Positions 1-6,698 of a stretch of 19,456 nucleotides of DNA are shown piece by piece; the first letter of the stretch is position 1, and every line of letters begins with the position of its first letter. Under the pieces are notes generated by a model, which worked only from the letters and a program-made list of their open reading frames with translations, was not told where the DNA came from and searched no databases. This DNA comes from an uncultured Paraprevotella sp. (GTDB lineage Bacteria; Bacteroidota; Bacteroidia; Bacteroidales; Bacteroidaceae). Location of the stretch: NCBI GenBank assembly GCA_900770805.1, contig CAAGLP010000061.1, positions 1 through 19,456 on the forward strand, written 5' to 3'. A program made the position numbers and the translations under genes.

Positions 1-2
1 AG

Positions 3-185
3 ACGGGGAGCGACACTGCATTTCCGGAGGGTAAGGGAGTGACCATAAGGACCTACAGCCATAGCGACACCACATTTGCGCTGAAGGAAGGACAGCAAGG
101 ACGTATGAAGCTATATCACGTTATGTCGCGCGAAATATTACCGCACATCACAGACATAGGAATAAACATGAGGGCCATCCGATGA
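3..185 (+). CDS. C-terminal tail of an unidentified protein (partial)
   Basis: An open frame enters from the left edge and ends at TGA 183-185, giving 60 residues of an unknown protein. The tail is polar, with the stretch GVTIRTYSHSDTTFALKEG followed by a basic helix-like end that finishes INMRAIR. I see no recognisable motif and do not assign a function. Its last codons form the left arm of the terminator hairpin at 161-202, and the stop codon begins in the hairpin loop. That argues that this is a real gene end and that the frame is used. It converges on rodA, which ends at 226 on the other strand. The frame is supported only by openness and by the terminator placement. Confidence 0.55.
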   Translation, partial: TGSDTAFPEGKGVTIRTYSHSDTTFALKEGQQGRMKLYHVMSREILPHITDIGINMRAIR

Positions 186-202
186 TGGCCCTCATGTTTA
201 TT
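161..202. terminator. Two-way rho-independent terminator between convergent genes
   Basis: A perfect 19-bp inverted repeat (arms 161-179 and 184-202, 4-base loop) has a GC-rich core GAGGGCCATC and AT ends, so it gives an A/T tail in both directions. It can end the upstream plus-strand gene, whose final codons it contains, and the minus-strand mre-rodA operon that stops at 226. Confidence 0.88.
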
Positions 203-225
203 ATTAGCACAAAACTATGATAACA

Positions 226-1707
226 TCAGTGCTGCATGCGATTGCGGGATGCATCTATCCTAAGAAATACGAAAAGCAGGATGGTAAAACCCCATAGGGA
301 AGAACCTCCGTAGCTAAAGAAGGGCAACGGGATACCGATAACGGGGGTGAGGCCAAGAACCATGCCCACGTTGATGAAGACGTGAAACAGGAATATGGAC
401 AGCACACAATAACCGAATACCCTACCAAATCGCAGAGGTTGTCGCTCTGCAAGGTGCATCAGTCTGAGGATAAAGACCAGAAAAAGCAACAGCACCAAAG
501 CACTGCCGACGAAGCCCTGTTCCTCGCCAACGGTGCAGAAGATAAAGTCGGTGTCCTGCTCCGGTACATACTTCAGCTTGGTCTGAGTGCCGTTCAGGAA
601 GCCCTTACCATGCAAACCACCAGAGCCTATGGCAATCTTGGCCTGAATAACATTATAGCCTGCACCCTTTGGGTCGTCCTCCAGTCCCAGAAGGACACGG
701 ATACGGGTCTGCTGGTGAGGTTGGAGAACATCGCTGAGAACATAATTAACCGAGTAGAAGAAACCCGTACTGCCTATGGCAAACAAGGCTATCAGCGCAT
801 AGGACCACAACTGTTCACGCACGGAAAGATAAAAAAGGTAACCCACCATGGCGGCAAGCACTATCCATTGCACCCAACAGGCGTTGAACGGAATGAGATA
901 TTTGGCATACAGTATGGCGAGCACATAGGCTGCAGTTCCGAATATCAAGGTCTGCAGAAACGGCTTCCTAAGCGAGGTGTACACCCACATCATTCCTGCC
1001 GAGAACAAATGTATACCGGCCAAAACAAGAAACTCGCCCATACTAATCTGAGCAATCTCCCACATGGGGACATCGGCATAGCGCACACCAACCACAAAAT
1101 AAAATACTGCTGCTGCTCCTGCAAAGAGGATACTGCCTATCATACCTTCGCGATAGAACATCAGGAAGAAGGCAAGGTAGACAAGGGCCGAACCCGTCTC
1201 CTTCTGCATGATGATGAGTCCCATGGGCAGGACAACGAGAATGGAACTGATGATAAGATCGCGCCAGCGGGAAAGGTCAAAGTTGAAGGAACTAATCACT
1301 TTGGCAAGACACAGAGCTGTAGCGAACTTGGCAAATTCGGCAGGCTGGATGCTGAAAGAACCAATCTTGATCCAGGACATACTACCCTTGATATCGTGAG
1401 CCAACATCGGTGTCACGAACAACAGGGCTATGAAAGCTATATATATAATATAGGAAAGGCTTTCCACAAGACGGTCGTCCACACACAGGATGACACTACC
1501 AAGGATAAGGGATGTAAGAATCCACACCATCTGCATACCACTGCGGGAAGAGAAGTCCAGCAACTGGCCTCCCTGATCAAAATCATAACTGGCTCCACAT
1601 ACGCTCATCCATCCCATAGCCACGAGGACCACGAAGATGAACAATGTGAACCAATCCAAATTGCGGATGATGCTCTGTTCCTTATCTCTCTTGCTTACTG
1701 AAGGCAT
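226..1707 (-). CDS. rodA: RodA, SEDS-family peptidoglycan glycosyltransferase
   Basis: Polytopic membrane enzyme that polymerises glycan strands from lipid II during side-wall growth, working with PBP2. The 493-residue protein is almost entirely hydrophobic helices. SEDS hallmarks are present: GSMSWIKIG and QPAEFAKF in the first half, QKETGSALV, the late loop PEQDTDFIF carrying the aspartate essential in E. coli RodA, and a C-terminal GIPLPFFSYGGSS. It is about 120 residues longer than E. coli RodA (370). The surplus lies around residues 205-320, as extra membrane segments before the conserved second half. The start overlaps the end of the PBP2 gene by 26 bases in another frame, implying translational coupling. 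It is the last gene of the operon and is followed by the terminator at 161-202. RodA rather than FtsW is chosen from the mreBCD-mrdA context. Confidence 0.95.
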   Translation of the reverse strand: MPSVSKRDKEQSIIRNLDWFTLFIFVVLVAMGWMSVCGASYDFDQGGQLLDFSSRSGMQMVWILTSLILGSVILCVDDRLVESLSYIIYIAFIALLFVTPMLAHDIKGSMSWIKIGSFSIQPAEFAKFATALCLAKVISSFNFDLSRWRDLIISSILVVLPMGLIIMQKETGSALVYLAFFLMFYREGMIGSILFAGAAAVFYFVVGVRYADVPMWEIAQISMGEFLVLAGIHLFSAGMMWVYTSLRKPFLQTLIFGTAAYVLAILYAKYLIPFNACWVQWIVLAAMVGYLFYLSVREQLWSYALIALFAIGSTGFFYSVNYVLSDVLQPHQQTRIRVLLGLEDDPKGAGYNVIQAKIAIGSGGLHGKGFLNGTQTKLKYVPEQDTDFIFCTVGEEQGFVGSALVLLLFLVFILRLMHLAERQPLRFGRVFGYCVLSIFLFHVFINVGMVLGLTPVIGIPLPFFSYGGSSLWGFTILLFVFLRIDASRNRMQH

Positions 1708-3553
1708 TGTTTACGGATATTAGATGTCGTTCCTCGAACGTCTTTGCTTTCTCTTCACTCTCTGGCGACAAACCGCCTGTCAAATATTGTTCCATCATCA
1801 AGGCTCCAATCGGCACACCGAAAGTGGCACCCCATATACCATTCTCAACATACACACAAATGGCTATCCGAGGATTGTTCATAGGCGCAAAACCCATAAA
1901 GGCGGAATGGTCCTGACCGTGTGGGTTCTGTGCTGTTCCCGTCTTGCCACACACCTCATATAGCGGAGAATTGGCTCCGCGACATGTACCGGCAAGAACA
2001 GCCTGACGCATACCTTCAACCACATACTCATAATTGGAGGGATCGGACATGGTATAGCGACGTGTTGTGTACAACGAATCCAGTTCCTCGTCCTGAATAT
2101 CCTTTACCACATGAGGGGTAATGAACCAGCCACGATTGGCTATGGTGGCTCCAAGGTTGGCAATCTGCAAGGGAGTGGCATTCACCTCGCCCTGGCCTAT
2201 GGAGATGGAAATGACAGTAAGACCGTTCCATGACCCACGGTATGCCTTGTCGTAATATGGTGCATTGGGTATCATACCACGTTTCTCGCCTGGCAGGTCC
2301 ACACCGAGGGCATAACCGAAGCCCATGGAAACCATATAGTCCTTCCAACGCGTCATGGCATCCTGTACGGTAGAATACTTCTTGCGATTGGAGAACATCT
2401 GGAAGAGACCCCAACAATAGTAACTGTTGCACGAAGTGGCCAAAGAAGGCACCAGAGGAATGGGAGCGGCATGAGCATGACATCCCACGGTGAGCCCCTT
2501 GAAACGGAAGCCCATACTACATGGGAAGAGGGTTTGCGGGGTAACTATGCCTTCCTGCAGGAACGTGAGAGCCTGTGCGGTCTTGAATGTGGAACCGGGC
2601 GGATACTGACCCATTATTGCACGATTCAGCAAAGGCTTGTGCGGATCGCGGGAAAGAAGATTATTGTTAGCGCCGCGCTGACGTCCTACCATCATTCGGG
2701 GATCGTAGGTGGGGCTGCTGACCATACAGAGTATCTCACCCGTGGAGGGTTCTATGGCCACTATGCCTCCTTTCTTACCTGTCATGAGACGCTCTCCGAG
2801 AGCCTGCAGTTCCACATCGATGGACAAGGTGAGATTCTTGCCAGGAATGGGAGGTTCGTCGAACTTGCCATCCTGATAACGTCCCTTGATACGTCCGCGG
2901 GAATCGCGAAGGAGGATTTCAACTCCCTTTTCGCCACGCAACTGTTCCTCATACTGACGCTCTATGCCAAGTTTTCCGATATAGTCACCGCTCCTGTAAT
3001 AGTCGTCGCGTTCAATATCCTTGGGACCTACCTCGCCAACGTCTCCAAGAACGTGTGCTGCATAAGGATAGGTATACTGGCGTATGCTTCGCTTCTGTAT
3101 GTAGAAACCAGGATAGCAGAAAAGTTTTTCGCGGAAGGTACTGAACTCCTCGGCCGACAACTGGCTCATGAACAGTTGTTGGGTATAACGGCTGTAACCG
3201 GGATTGCGCCTGGGGTCGCGGATTTCATCCATACGGCGTTTGTACCACTCGGGAGTGATACCAAGGGTGTTGCACAAATCCAGGGTATCTACGCCAATCT
3301 GCTCCTTCATCACAACCATTATGTCATAAGCAGGCTGGTTGTACACCAGCAGTTTGCCATTGCGGTCGGTTATGGCACCACGGGCAGGGAAAAGGATATG
3401 CTTCAGAAAAGCGTTGCTATCGGCATTCTTTTTGAAATCCTCGCTTAGCAGCTGCAAAGTGAAGAGTCGCAGAATATATGCGAATATTATTACACAAGTT
3501 ATGCCTCCCAGCACATACTTGCGCTTGTCAAGTTCGTACTTCTTCTTCTCCAT
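1682..3553 (-). CDS. mrdA: Penicillin-binding protein 2 (class B transpeptidase)
   Basis: Transpeptidase that cross-links peptidoglycan in the elongasome, partner of RodA. The 623 residues begin with a short cytoplasmic stretch and one membrane helix (about 13-35). A dimerisation/pedestal domain follows, opening with PARGAITDRNGKLL (about 56-69). The transpeptidase domain has all three penicillin-binding motifs: S-x-x-K at S321-K324 (PPGSTFK), S-x-N at S374-N376 (SCNS), and KTGT at 537-540. Length is normal for PBP2 (E. coli 633). The gene starts 9 bases after the mreD stop and its 3' end overlaps rodA by 26 bases, so all four membrane genes are probably translated as a coupled unit. No degeneration of active-site motifs is seen. 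Confidence 0.96.
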   Translation of the reverse strand: MEKKKYELDKRKYVLGGITCVIIFAYILRLFTLQLLSEDFKKNADSNAFLKHILFPARGAITDRNGKLLVYNQPAYDIMVVMKEQIGVDTLDLCNTLGITPEWYKRRMDEIRDPRRNPGYSRYTQQLFMSQLSAEEFSTFREKLFCYPGFYIQKRSIRQYTYPYAAHVLGDVGEVGPKDIERDDYYRSGDYIGKLGIERQYEEQLRGEKGVEILLRDSRGRIKGRYQDGKFDEPPIPGKNLTLSIDVELQALGERLMTGKKGGIVAIEPSTGEILCMVSSPTYDPRMMVGRQRGANNNLLSRDPHKPLLNRAIMGQYPPGSTFKTAQALTFLQEGIVTPQTLFPCSMGFRFKGLTVGCHAHAAPIPLVPSLATSCNSYYCWGLFQMFSNRKKYSTVQDAMTRWKDYMVSMGFGYALGVDLPGEKRGMIPNAPYYDKAYRGSWNGLTVISISIGQGEVNATPLQIANLGATIANRGWFITPHVVKDIQDEELDSLYTTRRYTMSDPSNYEYVVEGMRQAVLAGTCRGANSPLYEVCGKTGTAQNPHGQDHSAFMGFAPMNNPRIAICVYVENGIWGATFGVPIGALMMEQYLTGGLSPESEEKAKTFEERHLISVNNAFSKQER

Positions 3554-3562
3554 GCCTTTCTG

Positions 3563-4072
3563 TTATTTTTCCTTGGCCGAAAGGAGCATTTCAATGAATA
3601 AGGCCAACAACATGGACAAGGCATAACTGCCTAAGAAGCGTAAAAACATGTCCATGGCATTAAAGAATGTGAATGCCTCAAATGTGAAATACGCCATATG
3701 GTGTACTGCCATCAGTATGGCTATGTACGAGATGTATGTATATCTGCCCAGCATACTTACACTGGGGAGTGCATCCTCTACAGCATCTTTGGGCGCCATA
3801 GCATGCAAGAGTGGGTACTGGACAAAGGCGGTTAAGGTCATGGCTCCGGCTGCCACACCAGGAGAATTGCTGAAAGCGTCAAGAACAAGACCAGTAAAGA
3901 ACGCCAGGAACATGTTGCCTATACGACTGGCATTCAAAGGCACGTGAAACAGCACCATTACACCCAGCAATGGCACAGCATAGCCCCATAGGTTTATGTG
4001 ATTGAACACAAAAACCTGCAACAGTATAACCAGGAACATGATTCCCAGTCTATGGAACAAGGTCTGAATCAT
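3563..4072 (-). CDS. mreD: Rod-shape-determining protein MreD
   Basis: Small integral membrane protein of the elongasome that links MreC to the RodA-PBP2 pair. The 169 residues form about five hydrophobic helices, beginning MIQTLFHRLGIMFLVILLQV. The family-like segment FTGLVLDAFSNSPGVAAGA lies in the middle. The sequence is weakly conserved as usual for MreD, so the call rests on length, helix pattern, that central motif and the position between mreC and mrdA. The start overlaps the mreC 3' end by 23 bases in another frame. The stop is 9 bases before the mrdA start. Confidence 0.92.
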   Translation of the reverse strand: MIQTLFHRLGIMFLVILLQVFVFNHINLWGYAVPLLGVMVLFHVPLNASRIGNMFLAFFTGLVLDAFSNSPGVAAGAMTLTAFVQYPLLHAMAPKDAVEDALPSVSMLGRYTYISYIAILMAVHHMAYFTFEAFTFFNAMDMFLRFLGSYALSMLLALFIEMLLSAKEK

Positions 4073-4871
4073 GATCGTTTAGTATTACAGCCACATCACG
4101 TATATTGGCAAGGTCTGACGAGAGTTGTACTGTCAGCTGATAGCTGAGTCCGTCCCTACTGTCACGAATCTGTATTATCCTGCCAACGAATATACCAGGA
4201 GGAAATACATTGCTGAAACCACTTGTCTCTACAGCATCGCCCACCTTGAAATTGGCATGACGCGGCACATCGTCGAGGGTAGCGGACAAAACATTACCTC
4301 CATGCCAATGCAGATAACCAAAATAACTGCTTCCGCGAAGACGGCATGAGATGCTGGACTTGCTATTGAGGACAGACATGACAACGGCATAATGGTCGGT
4401 TACCTGCGATACAATACCCACTATGCCGGTTCCGCATACCACACCCATCTTAGGTCTGACACCATCCATGGAGCCCTTGTCTATTGTAACGTAATTGTCG
4501 CGCATGGTAATGCTATTTCCCACTACATGCGCCGACAAAACAGGCAATTCACGCAACTTGGCAGCCAAAGAGCGTTCCGTATAGGAACTGTCGTGCTTCA
4601 GTTCATCAAGCTCATTGCGAAGTACCTCCAGTTCACGTTCCAACTGTAGGTTTCTGGCTGTAAGTTCGGTATTCAGTTCGCCAAGATGGAAATACGCAAG
4701 ACACCCCTGTTGCCACTCCTGAACCTGTCCCACCAAACGGTTGGCACCGGTAAACCACACACTGCCCTGATAGCCGTTGAACGACACCAACAAAGCAAGG
4801 CTGATACCCTCAAGAAATAGGAGTACCAACCAATGCGTGTATTTTCGTATCCAATCTATGATGCCCTGCAT
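4050..4871 (-). CDS. mreC: Rod-shape-determining protein MreC
   Basis: Bitopic periplasmic scaffold that stimulates PBP2/RodA. The 273 residues have a short cytoplasmic N-terminus, one membrane helix (about 14-31), a heptad-rich coiled coil (about 63-105, rich in Leu and Glu) and the beta-barrel MreC core. The core includes MRDNYVTIDKGSMDGVRPKMGV, cut here by VVCGTGIVG, and ends with FPPGIFVGRI. Length fits the family. The start codon lies 10 bases after an intercistronic hairpin (4882-4907) that separates it from mreB, and the 3' end overlaps mreD. Identification is firm from the core motif and context. Confidence 0.95.
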   Translation of the reverse strand: MQGIIDWIRKYTHWLVLLFLEGISLALLVSFNGYQGSVWFTGANRLVGQVQEWQQGCLAYFHLGELNTELTARNLQLERELEVLRNELDELKHDSSYTERSLAAKLRELPVLSAHVVGNSITMRDNYVTIDKGSMDGVRPKMGVVCGTGIVGIVSQVTDHYAVVMSVLNSKSSISCRLRGSSYFGYLHWHGGNVLSATLDDVPRHANFKVGDAVETSGFSNVFPPGIFVGRIIQIRDSRDGLSYQLTVQLSSDLANIRDVAVILNDHDSDLVP

Positions 4872-4881
4872 GGTGACGGAA

Positions 4882-4907
4882 GCCTCATCCGGATGAACGG
4901 ATGAGGC
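4882..4907 (-). promoter_or_regulatory. Intercistronic hairpin between mreB and mreC
   Basis: A perfect 10-bp stem (GCCTCATCCG pairing with CGGATGAGGC, 6-base loop) occupies half of the 48-base gap between mreB and mreC. On the minus strand it is followed by TTCCGTCACC and the mreC ATG, with no U-run, so it is not an ordinary terminator. Its place 10 bases before the start suggests an mRNA processing or stability element, or a brake on mreC translation relative to mreB. The structure is seen; the role is inferred. Confidence 0.6.
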
Positions 4908-4919
4908 CTTGATTACATA

Positions 4920-5939
4920 TTACATCAGGAAAGAGAATTCCTGTATGTGCTTCAGTGCAATACCTGTACCCTTGGCCACACAATGCAGAGGATCCTCGGC
5001 TACGTGGAAGGGAATATTTATCTTGTCTGTCAGTCGGCGTGCCAAACCCTTCAGCAATGCGCCACCACCGGCCAGATAGATACCGTTGTGCACGATATCT
5101 GCATACAATTCTGGGGGAGTCTCCTCCAGAGCCTGCAGAATGGCGGTCTCAATCTTGGCTACGGTCTTTTCAAGACATCGTGCTATCTCCTGATAACATA
5201 CGGGCACCTCCATGGGCAGAGCAGTGATTCTGTTGGGACCATGAACGATGTAATCCTCGGGAGCCTCATCACCAAGATCGGTAAGAGCAGCACCTACGTT
5301 TATCTTGATACGCTCGGCCATACGTTCACTGACCTTCACGTTGTGCTGACGAGACATATACTCCTGAATGTCGGCTGTGAGTTCGTCACCGGCAACACGC
5401 AGACTCTTGTCGGCTACGATACCGCCCAAACTGATTACGGCGATCTCTGTGCTACCGCCACCGATGTCCACGATCATATTGCCCTCGGGAGCCAAGACAT
5501 CCAAACCTATACCAATGGCTGCTGCCATGGGTTCGTATATGAGATATACCTCGCGTCCACCTGCATGCTCTGCACTATCGCGTACGGCACGCAACTCTAC
5601 TTCGGTAGAACCACTGGGCACACCAATCACCATCTTCAATGAGGGGGTGAACAGGTGAGTTCCTGTGTGTATCTTCTTGATAAGACCACGCATCATCTGC
5701 TCGCAGGCATTGAAGTCTGCAATCACACCATCGCGCAAAGGACGGATAGTACGGATGTCGGGATTGGTCTTCTCGTACATCATCTTGGCCTTACCGCCCA
5801 CGGCAATCATCTTCTCCGTACGACGGTCCAAGGCTACCACGCTGGGCTCATCCACCAAAACCTTACCATCGCTGATGATAATGGTATTGGCAGTACCCAA
5901 GTCCATGGCTATTTCTTTGGTAAAACTAAAGAATCCCAT
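4920..5939 (-). CDS. mreB: Rod-shape-determining actin homologue MreB
   Basis: Cytoplasmic actin-like ATPase that forms membrane-bound filaments and positions the elongasome. The 339 residues show the actin-fold nucleotide motifs in order: phosphate-1 DLGTANT near residue 13, the family sequence RTIRPLRDGVIADF (about 63-76), phosphate-2 DIGGGSTEIAVIS, and the adenosine loop YLAGGGALLKGL near the C-terminus. EPMAAAIGIGL in the middle is typical of MreB. An amphipathic start MGFFSFTKEIAM fits membrane attachment. Length is standard. The start is 19 bases downstream of the preceding cyclohydrolase stop, so the two are probably on one transcript. A hairpin separates it from mreC. Confidence 0.97.
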   Translation of the reverse strand: MGFFSFTKEIAMDLGTANTIIISDGKVLVDEPSVVALDRRTEKMIAVGGKAKMMYEKTNPDIRTIRPLRDGVIADFNACEQMMRGLIKKIHTGTHLFTPSLKMVIGVPSGSTEVELRAVRDSAEHAGGREVYLIYEPMAAAIGIGLDVLAPEGNMIVDIGGGSTEIAVISLGGIVADKSLRVAGDELTADIQEYMSRQHNVKVSERMAERIKINVGAALTDLGDEAPEDYIVHGPNRITALPMEVPVCYQEIARCLEKTVAKIETAILQALEETPPELYADIVHNGIYLAGGGALLKGLARRLTDKINIPFHVAEDPLHCVAKGTGIALKHIQEFSFLM

Positions 5940-5958
5940 TTCTTGTTGTCAATGAAAA

Positions 5959-6552
5959 TTACTTTGTGAAATAGCCGTGAATGGCAGTATCATAATGACT
6001 GCTTACTCCGAATGCCTGAGCAGCAAACCACTTGCGATCCTCGATATCGCTCTCGCCACCCTTCTGCTGGAGCAACTCCAACAAAGGCTTGTACTCGGCC
6101 TTGCTGGGAACGATAATCACATCGTTGAAGTTCTTGGCTCCGGCACGGATAAGGCTGATGCCACCTATATCAATCTTCTCGATAATATCAGCCTCGCTAG
6201 CACCACTGGCCACGGTCTGCTCGAAAGGATAGAGGTCCACGATAACCAAATCGATCTCGGGAATCTCATACTGTTCCATCTGCTGACGGTCACCTTCCAG
6301 GTCTCTGCGTCCCAGAATACCACCAAATACCTTGGGATGAAGGGTCTTTACACGACCACCGAGGATGCTGGGATAAGATGTTACATCCTCAACCTTTACA
6401 CAAGGAATACCGAGACTCTCAATGAATGACTGTGTACCACCTGTGCTCAACAGTTCTACGCCCTGGGCGTGCAAAGTGCGGAGAATCTCATCGAGACCAT
6501 CCTTGTGGAATACGCTTACCAAAGCGCGCTTGATCTTTCTTGTCTGTGACAT
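5959..6552 (-). CDS. purH: Stand-alone IMP cyclohydrolase (PurH N-terminal domain only)
   Basis: Catalyses the last step of purine synthesis, ring closure of FAICAR to IMP. The 197 residues align along their whole length with the N-terminal MGS-like domain of bifunctional PurH (ATIC). ELLSTGGT is at 33-40. Residues matching known IMP cyclohydrolase active-site positions are present: the lysine in RVKTLHPK (67-74), the tyrosine in DLYPF (Y108), and D128 and K140 in IDIGGISLIRAGAKN. The protein stops with YDTAIHGYF, just where PurH enters its AICAR formyltransferase domain. That second domain (about 300 residues) is missing, and mreB begins only 19 bases later. The cut at a domain edge with intact catalytic residues suggests a working single-domain enzyme, not debris. 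The formyltransferase must then be encoded elsewhere. First gene of the mre operon. Confidence 0.9.
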   Translation of the reverse strand: MSQTRKIKRALVSVFHKDGLDEILRTLHAQGVELLSTGGTQSFIESLGIPCVKVEDVTSYPSILGGRVKTLHPKVFGGILGRRDLEGDRQQMEQYEIPEIDLVIVDLYPFEQTVASGASEADIIEKIDIGGISLIRAGAKNFNDVIIVPSKAEYKPLLELLQQKGGESDIEDRKWFAAQAFGVSSHYDTAIHGYFTK

Positions 6553-6601
6553 TTTGCTATGTTTTTATTATGATTTTATCTTTGTACTAAATCCCTATAT
6601 T

Positions 6602-6627
6602 AAAGATGTGTGCAAAGATACATCTTT
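6602..6627. repeat. Inverted repeat around the purH-operon -7 box
   Basis: AAAGATGT (6602-6609) and ACATCTTT (6620-6627) form a perfect 8-bp inverted repeat. The 10 bases between the arms hold nearly all of the minus-strand -7 box (6613-6620). A T-run follows on the plus side. It could be an operator over the purH-mre promoter, or a weak terminator for plus-strand transcripts. AT-rich repeats of this kind also arise by chance. Confidence 0.3.
6613..6620 (-). promoter_or_regulatory. Bacteroidota -7 box for the purH-mreBCD-mrdA-rodA operon
   Basis: The reverse complement reads TATCTTTG, a full match to TAnnTTTG, followed by CA. It would start transcription about 55 bases before the ATG at 6552. 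A -33 TTGG (reverse complement of 6643-6646) sits about 22 bases away, slightly beyond the usual spacing. Confidence 0.6.
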
Positions 6628-6663
6628 TTTATCAAACTAAAGCCAAGTGTGGACTTTTATTTA

Positions 6664-6671
6664 TATCTTTG
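6664..6671 (+). promoter_or_regulatory. Bacteroidota -7 box for the GH20 gene
   Basis: TATCTTTG matches TAnnTTTG fully and is followed by CA. It lies 28 bases before the ATG at 6699, giving a leader of about 20 bases. No good -33 TTTG is seen at the right distance. A second plus-strand match, TTTTG (6552-6556) spaced 20 bases from TATCTTTG (6577-6584), has better spacing and would give a leader of about 105 bases, but it abuts the purH start. Confidence 0.55.
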
Positions 6672-6698
6672 CAATGACAACCATACATAATAACACAT

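Noticed and set aside
382..1701. Long 439-residue open frame opposite rodA
   Set aside because: It is the antisense of a clear SEDS protein, has a His/Gln/Lys-rich composition with no motif, and disappears as a gene once rodA is accepted.
2471..3448. 325-residue plus-strand open frame opposite mrdA
   Set aside because: It is a shadow of the PBP2 gene, whose three catalytic motifs are in the minus-strand frame. The plus frame shows no family signature.
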